Source: Clarireedia homoeocarpa (lineage: Eukaryota; Ascomycota; Leotiomycetes; Helotiales; Rutstroemiaceae). From it: a DNA stretch of 13,640 nt. Where the stretch lies: contig LNKV01000212.1 in the NCBI GenBank assembly GCA_001465935.1, positions 1 to 13,640 on the forward strand, in the 5' to 3' direction. Both the position numbers and the translations under genes were made by a program. A model generated the notes under the pieces. The model was not told the DNA's origin and searched no databases. It saw only the letters and a program-made list of their open reading frames with translations. Shown piece after piece: positions 1 through 8,239 of this stretch; the first letter of the stretch is position 1, and each line of letters opens with the position of its first letter.

Positions 1-1737
1 TTTAATATCGAGAAATAAAACCGATATTTTAAACTTAATATTATTTTAGATTTTAACTATTAGTATTAGTACTATATTAATAATAAACTTTTTAAATTTA
101 CTATTAATTTAGAAATTATATAATAAACTAATAATCTTAATTAAATAAACTAGTCTTTTAGTTAGTATTCTTTTATTTATTTTATTTAAATAATTAAGAA
201 ATAAGATAACTTTATATATTTTTAAAACTAAGTAATTAGATTTAGTTAGCTTTTTAAATATAGTACTAATAACTTGTTTCTAATAAATAAGATAATAGTT
301 AAAATTAATTAATAAACTATATATTTAAAAGAATATATTAAAAAGAACTTAGTAAGTTTTATTAATAATATTCTAAATAATTCTATCGAGTCCGAGTATT
401 TTTCTTTTGATTTTAGTTGAATAGACTAATTTTAGCTTACTAATTACTAGCTCGGGCTAGCTATTAGTTATATAACCTGTCTAATCGGGACTAGTCAATA
501 AAGGAAGTTTTGAGAAGAAAGTAGTCTTTAAAATTATCGCTTTTTCTTTAAAGCTAGTTTAGTTAGAAATAGTTAGTAACTTATAATTTAAATAAAGTTT
601 AGTATAATTAAAAGCTTTATAAATTATCTTCGGGTTACTAGCCTCTAAGAAACTATTTTAATAATCTTTTTTAGTATATTTAATAACCGAAAAATAAGAA
701 TTATATACTAGTTAATATTCTTTTTAATAAATTTCAGAATTAAAAAACTTTAATTTTCTTTGAGTTAGTAATATCGATTTTCTTAAATATTTTAACTTAC
801 TAGTTTACTAAGGCTTAGCTCTTAATATCGACTTTATTTTCGGAATTACTTTATTAACCGCTAGCCCGATTAATCGAGTTAGTTCTAAGCTAATCGACTT
901 TAAATAACTTTAATTAGTTATATTAAACTTTAAATTAATTCTAGTAAACTCTAAAGGTTCTTAACTAAGAATTAAACTATTTTCGATTAAATCAACTAGA
1001 CTAGTCTTAAATAGTCCCCAATCAACTAGCTTAGTATTATAAGATTGAAGTAAGTTATTTAACTTTTAATTTTACTTTTTTATAATAAATAAAATTAATA
1101 GGTAGTTTAAACTAATATTATCTAGTACTTACTAGTTATCAATATACCTTGTTAACTCTAAAGTAGCTAAAGTTAAATTAATAACTAATTAACTAGTCTC
1201 TTTAAAGAAAGTATTAATCCCGGGATTATTTAATAAATCAAGGTTATTATTTTCAATCTAATTAGCTAATTAGGTTCTATTTAAGGTAATAGTTAAATTA
1301 AAGTTTTACTAAAAGTAGTATATATTAAAATCCTCTAATATAAGTGAATTAGTTAAAATAGTTTTTAGAAATAAACTTCTTTCAACTATTTTAGCTAATT
1401 CGCTTTCGACTTAATTAGTCTCGTTATAAATATTAATTATTTCGAGTGTATTACTCCCCTCGCCTAGCTTTAATACTAATAAGTTAGAATTAGTATTATT
1501 AACTACTAGTTATATATTAGTAACTAGTATTTTAGTAATATAAATAAAGTTTTATAATCGGAAATCTTTATTTAAAGTTAAGATTTAAGTGAAGTTAATA
1601 TATAATATTGATTAACTATTTAAGAAGTTGCTAGCGCCGGTGTTAATATTAGTAATAATCTAAAGTTCTTAGATTATTATTAAATCGATATTAAATTTAA
1701 TAATTAGTTATAGTACTAATTTAATTATAAGATTACT
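1..1737 (-). pseudogene. ORF2 remnant of copy A: endonuclease and N-terminal RT
   Basis: This is a decayed LINE ORF2, which in intact elements nicks target DNA with an APE-type endonuclease and copies the RNA by target-primed reverse transcription. On the minus strand the endonuclease strand motif reads NIYNE at 1420-1434. The GDFN motif reads EDFN at 1324-1335, its Gly turned to Glu by a G-to-A change. The sequence aligns gap-free with copy E for at least the first 1434 bases. The left edge stops just before the catalytic Asp block of RT motif A. Many stops interrupt the frame, as expected of Trp and Gln codons hit by RIP. It is non-functional. The start of ORF2 is inferred from copy E and may be off by some tens of bases. 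Confidence 0.8.
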
Positions 1738-1778
1738 TCGATTTAAATTTATTTATATAATCTTTATATTTAAGCTAA

Positions 1779-3317
1779 TTATAAACTAATTTATTTAATA
1801 ACCTTATATACTTTATAATCTTTTAAGTTAGTATTATATACTAGTCTATAATTAATATATTTAAATATTAAATAAAAATAGTTTTTACTTTTTTTATTAT
1901 AAATATTATAGTTATATTAAGAGGTATTATATAACTTATTATATAAACTATATTTAATCTCTTTTTTATAAAATTATATTATATATCCAAAGTTTAAATA
2001 CTTAATATATTAAATAGATCTAATTACTATTAATAATTTTTTAACTTGATAGTTAATTCTAGTTATATATATATAGTTATATATATATTTATTTACTTCT
2101 TTACTAATTATAAATAAAACGATTATTAAACTAGCTTTTTTAATCACTCGGTTATTAATCGAGTTAAACTAATAAAATAGTTTAATAGATTTTAACTTTA
2201 AATTCTTATTAAAAATCTTAAGTTTATTTAAAACTAACTTTATTCTATTAAATATATTAAAGTTATTAATAGGAATATTATATAATACTACTTTAAATTA
2301 TAATTTATTCTTTTAAATAATTTTAAAGTTAATAGTTTTTTCTTAAATTACTAGTTTCTTAATTAAGAAGTTAGTAATATAAGAAATTATAATAGTAATA
2401 ACTAAGTTCTTCTTATTAGTTATAATTAAAATAATCGAAATAATAAATCTTTTAATACCTTTTAACTTAAAAACTTTATTAAATAAATTTCGAAGTTATA
2501 ATAGAGAAATTAATATATATTAATCTCGGATTAAGATTAATTAGTTAATAGTTTTTTTAACTTTTTTAATAAGCTTTTTAACTTTTATAATAGTCTAGAA
2601 GTTAATAGTATTAATAATAGCTACTAAAATAAAAGAAGGTTTAAAAACAATATTAAACTTAATATTAAACTTAATATTAAATAAAATAGTTAGATTTATA
2701 TTTAATTTTCCGATATTAAAAGTTTAAACTAAAGATTAAATTAGTTTTTAAGTTTTTAAAAGTTTAGTTAAAGTTTCGACTTTCTAGATAATATATTCTA
2801 AGTTATTAATTTAAGATACTAATATATTAGTAATTTTATATATTTTTCCTAATTCGATATAATCCTAGAATATTTCGATTAAATTTAATAGAAGTATTTA
2901 TTAATTATAAAAATTAGAGATAATATAAACTTTAATTAATAAGTTATATACTTTTAAACTTAGCTGATTAGCCGAATTCGTACTAGTCGATTCGGTAATT
3001 TTCGATATTTTATTATTCTAATTAATAAAAATATAAAGGTTAACTTTTTTAGAAAAATAAAATAGAATTTTATTTATAGTAAATCTAAAAAAAGAGTTTA
3101 TATTTAGATTATTTAAAAGGCTAAATATATCGATTTAAAAGTTAAATTTATAAGTAGTTAGTAAGGTTAGCGATATAATAATATTTATATTAATATAAAG
3201 TATATTAACTAGAAGGTTAGATTTAATAATAATTATAATTAAAGAAGTAATTAAAAAGAAAATAGTTTCTTGATTTTAAATATTTAATTAGTTAGTTAAT
3301 ATAGAAGGACTTTTTAT
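1779..3317 (-). pseudogene. ORF1 (gag-like) remnant of copy A
   Basis: This is a decayed gag-like ORF1, the RNA-binding protein of the Tad1 family. It matches copy E ORF1 throughout. The block typical of Tad1 gag (NLV.TT......FL.EK..I in E) is readable on the minus strand at about 2345-2410 as NLVIT, then SYITNFLIKKLVI followed by a stop that replaces the usual Trp. The Cys-rich tail lies toward 1790-2020 and has mostly Tyr where Cys is expected, so zinc binding would be lost. A 12-base tandem repeat sits inside it (2649-2684). Both ends are projected from copy E; the ATG start itself appears to have been lost to RIP. Confidence 0.75.
2649..2684 (-). repeat. 12-bp tandem repeat, three units, inside copy A ORF1
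   Basis: The unit AATATTAAACTT occurs twice in a row, and a third unit differs only in its last three bases. The same place in copy B (4407-4440) also carries three 12-base units with a different sequence. Copy E (about 10916-10975) has a looser version. In the ORF1 frame this is a whole-codon repeat and lies between the N-terminal region and the conserved gag block. Confidence 0.8.
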
Positions 3318-3597
3318 ATTAATAAATATTAATATCTCTTTTTTTAGAAAATATATTAATCTCGAAAAAACTTTATCGAATAAGCTTATAATTTAATTAT
3401 TCTTTAATATCCTTTTATTAAGCTCGAAATAATATTTTTAACTTAATATTATAACTTAATATTATTAAAACAAATAGTCGATTTTCAATAATATAAAGTA
3501 ACTTTATAGTAATAACAATATCTCGAGAATTAAAAGTTATACTAAAGTGATTTTTAGTTTAACGGATTTATAGAAGTTAATATACTTAGAAGTAATA

Positions 3598-3628
<31 letters not shown>

Positions 3629-3832
3629 ATTTTTAATTATTTTTATATTTTTGAAAAATTAGTGAAAAATCGCGATATAAAATAAAAACTTTATTTTTCG
3701 ATATCGATAATAATAACTTAGTAGCGCCGGGTTATATAATAAAGTTAATTATTTTATTTAAACTATTATATTATAATTAGTTATTATAGTAAAAGATCTA
3801 ATTGTTTTTAATAACTATATATATTTTTTTAT
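3318..3832 (-). other. 5' leader of copy A
   Basis: This is the untranslated 5' part of the element and matches the leaders of B and E. It contains the conserved GC patch (GCGCCGGG at 3724-3731), the block around TCGCGAT (3669-3675), and A-rich runs on the element's sense strand. No coding frame is visible. Intact LINEs of this kind carry their own promoter here, but I see no recognisable core promoter motif. Confidence 0.65.
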
Positions 3833-3870
3833 AAAAAAAATATTATATTAGAACTTTATCTTTTATTATA
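3833..3870. other. Unassigned 38-bp joint between copies A and B
   Basis: The sequence between the 5' end of copy A and the left end of copy B matches neither copy nor any other part of the window that I could find. It may be target DNA or filler at the joint. It is purely AT-rich, and I see no clear target-site duplication with the sequence after the poly(A) at 7450. Confidence 0.5.
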
Positions 3871-5064
3871 TAAACTAGTTTTTTTAATCACTTAGTTATT
3901 AATTAAATTAAACTAATAAAATAGTTTAATAGATTTTAATTTTAAATTTTTATTAAAAGTCTTAAGTTTATTTAAAACTAACTTTATTCTATTAAATATA
4001 TTAAAGTTATTAGTTAGAATACTATATAATACTATTTTAAACTATAATTTATTTTTTTAAATAGTCTAGAAACTAATAGTCTTTTTTTAAATTACTAACT
4101 TCTTAATTAAGAAGTTAGTAATATAAAAGGTTATAATAATAATAATTAAATTCTTCTTATTAGTTATAATCAAAATAACCGATATAATAAATTCTTTAAT
4201 ACTTTTTAACTTAAAAACTTTATTAAATAAGTTTCGAAATTATAATAAAGAAATAGACTTATATTAATCTCGAATTAGAATTAATCGATTAACTATTTTT
4301 TTAATCTTTTTAATAAGCTTTTTAATATTAATAATAGTTTATAAATTATTAATATTAATAGTAGTTACTAAAGTGAAAGTCGGTTTAATAATAATATTAA
4401 GCTCGGTATTAAATATAATATTAAATATAATATTAAATAAAGTAACTAGATTAATATTTAATTTTTTAATATTAAAGGATTTAATCTTAGTTTAAACTAC
4501 TTTAACTATATTAATATTAATAATAGTTTTAGTTTTAATATATCTAATTATATATTTTAAATTATTAATTTATCTTATTAATAATTAACTAGTTTTTTTA
4601 ATTTAGTTAAACTTAATATATTTTTAAAAAATCTTAATTAAGTTTAAAATATTAATTTGTTTTTTTCTAGACTTAACTAATAATAAAACTTTAATTAATA
4701 AATTATAAGTTTATAAGATTTTAATATTAGTAAAGTTATTAATAAGTTTAATAGTTCTCGGATTTTTATTAATCCGATTAGTTAGAAAGAAAAGATTAGT
4801 TTTTTTAGATAATTAAAATAGGATTTTATTTATAATAGATTTAAAAAAAAAGTTTATATTTAGATTATCTAAAAGACTAGATATATTAATTTAAAAGTTA
4901 AATTTATAGATAGTTAGTAAAGTTAATAATATAATAATATTTATAACTAGAACTAGAAGACTAGACTTAATAATAATTAGAATAATTAAGAAGATAATTA
5001 AAAAGAAGTTAGTTTCTAAGTTCCAAGTATTTTAATTAATTAATATTAAAAAATCTTCTATTTT
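3871..5064 (-). pseudogene. ORF1 (gag-like) remnant of copy B, lacking its C-terminal third
   Basis: This is a decayed gag-like ORF1 of the Tad1-type LINE, homologous to 2128-3317 of copy A and to about 10286-11480 of copy E. The conserved gag block lies at about 4090-4160. The Cys-rich zinc-knuckle part is missing because the copy stops at its left end. Codons are broken by many TAA and TAG stops. A three-unit 12-base repeat lies at 4407-4440. It is non-functional. The right limit (protein start) is projected from copy E. Confidence 0.7.
4407..4440 (-). repeat. 12-bp tandem repeat inside copy B ORF1
   Basis: The unit TATTAAATATAA is present twice exactly, followed by a third unit shortened to ten bases. 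It is positionally equivalent to the repeat at 2649-2684 of copy A. Both may derive from one ancestral repeated peptide segment, with RIP differences between copies. Confidence 0.75.
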
Positions 5065-5590
5065 AAATAATACTAATATTTTCTTTTCTAGAAAATATAT
5101 TAATCTCGAAAAAGTTTTATTAAATAAATTTATAATTTAATTATTCTTTAATATCCTTTTATTAAACCCGAAATAATACTTTTAACTTAATATTATAGTT
5201 TAATATCGTTAAAGTAAATAATCGATTTTTAATAAATTTTTATAATATAAAGTAATTTAGTACTAATAACGATAACTCGGAAACTAAATATTATATTAAA
5301 GTGATTTTAACTTTAATAAATCTATAGAAGTTAATATAGTTAGAATATATATTTTTTATTTATTTTATTATTGATTTTTAATTGTTTTTAATAATTTTTA
5401 TATTTTTGAAAAGTTAATAAAAAATCGCAATATAGAGTAAAAACATTGATTTTCGATAATAATAATAATATCTCGATAATATCGAGTTGTAGAATAAAGC
5501 CGATTACTTTATTCGATTCGTTATATTATAATTAGTTGTTGTAGAAAAAGATTTGATTGTTTTTGATAACTATATATATTTTTTCGATTC
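5065..5590 (-). other. 5' leader of copy B
   Basis: This is the untranslated leader, homologous to 3318-3832 and 9755-10285. Where copy E has CTCGGTGGCGCCGGG, this copy shows the same positions with G-to-A and C-to-T changes only (about 5471-5485). No gene is seen. Confidence 0.65.
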
Positions 5591-7400
5591 GATTATTTTT
5601 TAAATTATTTTTTTATAATAAAGTCTTTTTTATTAACTAATTCTAATTAGATAGATTATATAACTAATAACTAACTCGAGCTAATAAATAGTAAGTTAAA
5701 ATTAATCTATTTAATTAAAATTAAAAGAAAAATACTTAGATCTAATAAAATTACTTAGAATATTATTAATAAAACTTATTAAACTATTCTTAATATATTC
5801 TTCTAAATATATAATTTATTAATTAATTTTAACTATTACTCTATTTATTAGAAATAAACTATTAATATTATATTTAAAAAGCTAATTAAATTTAACTATT
5901 TAATTTTAAAAATATATAAAGTTATCTTACTTTTTAATTATCTAAATAAAATAAATAAAAGGATATTAGTTAAAAAACTAGTTTATTTAATTAAAACTAT
6001 TAGTTTATTATATAATTTCTAAATTAGTAATAAATTTAAAAAGTTTATTATTAATATAGTATTAATACTAGTAGTTAAAATCTAAAATAATATTAAATTT
6101 AAAATATCGATCTTATTTTTTAATATTAAAAGAGCTTTCGATTATATTTTAAAAAATCAATTATTAATAATACTAAAGAAAATTAACTTTCTAATTAGCT
6201 TTATAATTTAAATTAATTACTTTTTAAAGAACTAGTTATTAAGATTTAACTTCGATAATTATATTAAGTTATTCTAATTAATTAATATTAATATTCTTTA
6301 AAGTAGTTTAATTAACTTTATTTTATTTTTAATTTATATCTACGACCTTTTTTTATTAATTAACTATTTAGTTTAGTTTTATATAAATAATATAATATTA
6401 GTAACTAACTTAATTAGTTTAAAAAAGAATTATTAAATTCTAGAAAAAGAAGTTAAAAAGTTTTATATATTTAGAATATTAAATAGTATTAAATTCGATT
6501 TAAATAAAATTAAATTAATATATTTTTATATTAATTAAAAAACGATTAATCCGGTTAATTTATTAAATAACTAAATAATATATTTCTTAAAAATAATTAG
6601 ATAATTAAATATTTATTTTAATAAAATATTAATATTTAAATATTATATATTAATATATATTAGTTAAACTAAAATTATTTTTCTTTAAATTAACTAATTA
6701 ATTAATATCTAATTCGATTTATTCTTTTTTATAATATATTAACTTTATTTTATTTATATTTAAAACTAATTTAATAATATTAATAAAAATAAAAATTATA
6801 TTAGTTCTTTTCTAAGTTTAATTAAATTTAATTATTTATTAATATACTTTTAAAATATTAAAATTAACTTTTAATAATAATAGTAATAATAATAATAATA
6901 ATAATCTAATTTTAAAAATTATTAAACTAATTTAAATAGTCCGGATTAAATAATTAATATATTATTTAATTAATTTTATTAGTTTCGAAAAAATCTAATT
7001 ATTTAAATTTCTTTTTTAAATAACTATTATACTTTTTATTATCTAAAATAGTTAATTATTTAAAAAGAAAGAAATTAAAATTTATAAGAATAAAACTTTA
7101 ATATTAATATCTAATTAACTCTCTTTTTATATAAATAATTTATAATTAAAAGATTTTAAAATAAATATAAACTTAGTTTTTCTAAAATTTAATTAAGTTT
7201 TATGAAAAAGTTATAATTAGAATATTAGTTTAAATTAATTAATTTATAATAAAAAGTTAAAGAATATTATTTAAATAATTAAATTAATTAACTAATTAAT
7301 AAGTTAATATTAAAAATATATAATCTATAATAATAATTTTAATTAAAAATAGTTAATTCGAGTTTATAAAATTAATATTAAAATAGTTAAAAAAGATATT
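5591..7400 (+). pseudogene. ORF2 remnant of copy C: reverse transcriptase and C-terminal region
   Basis: This is a decayed LINE reverse transcriptase. RT motif A is at 6122-6145 and reads NIKRAFDY: the catalytic Asp is now Asn and the Gly is Arg. The motif B region (about 6290-6330) ends in FILFLIYIYDLF. Motif C reads YINN at 6380-6391 in the same frame, 86 codons after motif A, where an active enzyme has YIDD or FADD. All three changes are G-to-A on the coding strand. Thumb and C-terminal sequence follow to about 7400 with many TAA and TAG stops. I see no clear RNase H motifs; the region after the RT is only some 800 bases. The true stop codon cannot be placed. Confidence 0.82.
6872..6905 (+). 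repeat. (TAA)n trinucleotide run inside copy C
   Basis: There are about eleven TAA units with one TAG variant. The run sits in the C-terminal part of ORF2 after the RT domain. It may be a microsatellite expansion, or Gln/Gly-type codons driven to TAA/AAT by RIP. No second copy of this region lies in the window for comparison. Confidence 0.75.
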
Positions 7401-7415
7401 AATATTAAATTAAAA

Positions 7416-7416
7416 N
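7416..7416. other. Ambiguous base (N)
   Basis: This is the single undetermined base of the window. It lies 13 bases before the poly(A) tract, and marks a place where the assembly or the reads were uncertain next to a homopolymer. Confidence 0.99.
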
Positions 7417-7428
7417 GTTAAAATGAAT

Positions 7429-7449
7429 AAAAAAAAAAAAAAAAAAAAA
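7429..7449 (+). other. Poly(A) tail of copy C
   Basis: An uninterrupted run of 21 A follows GAAT. It marks the 3' end of the LINE RNA that was copied here, and so fixes the element's orientation. RIP leaves an A-run unchanged, which explains its survival next to saturated sequence. Confidence 0.9.
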
Positions 7450-7479
7450 TTAGTTTAGTATTTTTTAGGATTAGGTTAT

Positions 7480-7503
7480 TATCGCTGTCGCTATCGCTAT
7501 CGG
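7480..7503 (+). repeat. Hexamer tandem repeat TATCGC, four units
   Basis: The units are TATCGC, TGTCGC, TATCGC and TATCGG. It is a short imperfect microsatellite about 30 bases after the poly(A) tail. Its CpG content survives, which fits RIP preferring CpA over CpG. Confidence 0.8.
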
Positions 7504-7822
7504 AGGCTAGTAGCTGGGCCCAGACTAATTAGTAGCTAAAGTAGTTTTTAGCTAGCTTTAGTATTCTAAAAGTATATTAATAGGTTACTATATCTAATTA
7601 TATTTAGAGTAGGACTAATGCAGCTTCTACTTTTATTAGTATTACCGGACTAGTCTTAAATATATCTAGGATTTTATATAGTACTAAGTTTTATAGATTT
7701 TATAACTAGCTTTTAATACTAGTTTAGTTTTTCTACTATATAGGGGACCTATAGTCAGATATACTAATAATATAAACAAAGTAAAGTTAGTATATTATAA
7801 AAAGGAATAAGCTATATTAAGT

Positions 7823-7840
7823 ATTAGCTAGCTAGCTAAT
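7823..7840. repeat. 18-bp perfect palindrome
   Basis: ATTAGCTAGCTAGCTAAT is its own reverse complement. It is built on repeated GCTA, so it is partly low-complexity. It could be a protein-binding site or simply a product of a GCTA repeat. Confidence 0.8.
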
Positions 7841-7905
7841 TTGTAGAAAAGCGGTTTTAGCTTAGTTAATATATATTAATATATAGTACTTAAATTTTAA
7901 TATCT

Positions 7906-7951
7906 CGTTAAAATAAATACTTAGTTATTTATTTATTTATTTATTTTAACG
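7906..7951. repeat. Inverted repeat with 14-bp perfect arms around a TTTA repeat
   Basis: The arm CGTTAAAATAAATA at 7906-7919 is perfectly complementary to 7938-7951. The 18-base loop and the right arm contain a run of TTTA/ATTT units, so slippage may have built part of it. The CG at the outer end of each arm makes the pairing more than a product of the AT repeat. Confidence 0.8.
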
Positions 7952-8162
7952 ACCTGTGTAAGTCTAAGACTATAGTAGGTCAGTTAGCAGTTAATCCGCT
8001 AGCGGCTAAATATAGGTAAGAGTTTTTTAAGTATATAAATTTAATTTATTGAAGTGACATTAAGGGTCTAGCCCTAATAAAAGAAAAACAAGGCTTCTTA
8101 GTTAAGCTAAGAGCCGGCCAAGTGGGGTGGTTTAAAATACATGATTTTTTGCTAGATAGGGT

Positions 8163-8239
8163 ATTAGGAGCTAAGCGAGCTCCTAGTCCGACGTAGTACT
8201 ACTACGCTATCAAACCGAGGACTATTTGATCGGTTTGAT
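8163..8239. repeat. Three consecutive perfect-stem hairpins
   Basis: Hairpin 1 has arms TAGGAGCT (8165-8172) and AGCTCCTA (8178-8185) with a 5-base loop; as RNA it could extend by a U-G and an A-U pair. Hairpin 2 has CGTAG (8192-8196) and CTACG (8202-8206) with a 5-base loop. Hairpin 3 has ATCAAACCGA (8209-8218) and TCGGTTTGAT (8230-8239) with an 11-base loop. The spacers are only 6 and 2 bases. The right arm of hairpin 3 ends one base before copy D begins. No known RNA family is recognised. Confidence 0.8.

Larger units (their letters stand above)
1..3832 (-). mobile_element. Copy A: Tad1-like LINE, 5' part up to RT motif A, RIP-degraded
   Basis: Read on the minus strand, this is the same element as copy E. 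Position 1 pairs with 13617, and position x pairs with about 13618-x through the ORF2 part, with a drift of under 30 bases by the 5' end. It holds, from right to left, the 5' leader, ORF1, and ORF2 up to the block just before RT motif A, where the window cuts it. Its 5' end is placed at about 3832, because the identity with the 5' ends of B and E stops just after the T-run at 3824-3830. RIP is heavy: TpG and CpA are rare and stops are frequent. Whether the 3' half continues to the left is not visible. Confidence 0.85.
3871..5590 (-). mobile_element. Copy B: LINE 5' part (leader and most of ORF1), inverted; probably one insertion with copy C
   Basis: It is a direct repeat of 2128-3832 in copy A (offset about 1744, drifting by about 14) and an inverted repeat of the 5' part of copy E. 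The right end is a true element 5' end: TTTTTTCGATTC at 5579-5590 is the reverse complement of the start of copy E. The left end stops inside ORF1, before the Cys-rich tail. It joins copy C directly at about 5590 with no spacer. RIP is heavy. The GC patch kept in E (9858-9870) and A (3724-3731) has been erased here (about 5471-5484), and every difference from E there is a transition. Confidence 0.8.
5591..7449 (+). mobile_element. Copy C: 5'-truncated LINE 3' part ending in poly(A)
   Basis: It aligns with copy E from about 13078 to the window end at a constant offset of 7487 with no gaps, then continues beyond the point where E is cut. It is therefore the only copy showing the element's 3' half. 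It ends in 21 A residues (7429-7449), the hallmark of LINE integration through a polyadenylated RNA. Its left end is a 5' truncation point joined head to head with the 5' end of copy B. RIP is close to complete: only one CpA (6158) and no TpG between the junction and 7202. Confidence 0.88.
7450..8239. other. Unclassified 790-bp island between the LINE copies; no gene recognised
   Basis: This stretch is less AT-rich than its surroundings and keeps more CpA and TpG, especially after 8040. I find no similarity to the LINE family of the window and no open frame worth calling. It contains a TATCGC hexamer run (7480-7503), several perfect palindromes (7514-7523, 7823-7840, 7996-8005), a 14-bp-stem hairpin (7906-7951) and a cluster of three hairpins at its right end (8163-8239). 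It begins right after the poly(A) of copy C and ends exactly where copy D starts. It could be old target DNA, a fragment of another transposon, or a structured non-coding sequence. Confidence 0.6.

Noticed and set aside
2062..2094. (TA)n runs taken as a possible regulatory or origin-like element.
   Set aside because: They align with a coding part of ORF1 in copy E (about 11535-11565), which is also TA-rich, so they are decayed coding sequence.
1..7449. Mitochondrial or organellar origin suggested by extreme AT content.
   Set aside because: Near-absence of CpA and TpG together with homology to LINE copies of milder composition fits RIP in nuclear DNA. No mitochondrial gene or tRNA was seen.
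3833..7475. Target-site duplication flanking the B/C insertion.
   Set aside because: Comparing the bases left of 3871 with those after 7449 gives only weak TA-rich similarity, not a convincing duplication.
7466..7479. TTAGGATTAGGTTA looks like degenerate telomere repeat just after the poly(A).
   Set aside because: Only about two imperfect units are present, and RIP would not convert TTAGGG to this. Chance is likely in TA-rich DNA.
7600..7800. Short open stretches in the island considered as a small gene.
   Set aside because: No frame is open long enough with a start codon and plausible composition, and no motif is recognisable.
8115..8206. Possible tRNA or tRNA-derived SINE: GGCCAAGTGG resembles a pol III A box, followed by a hairpin.
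   Set aside because: No B box (GGTTCGANNCC type) follows at a proper distance, the arms do not make a cloverleaf, and there is no acceptor stem. The resemblance is short.
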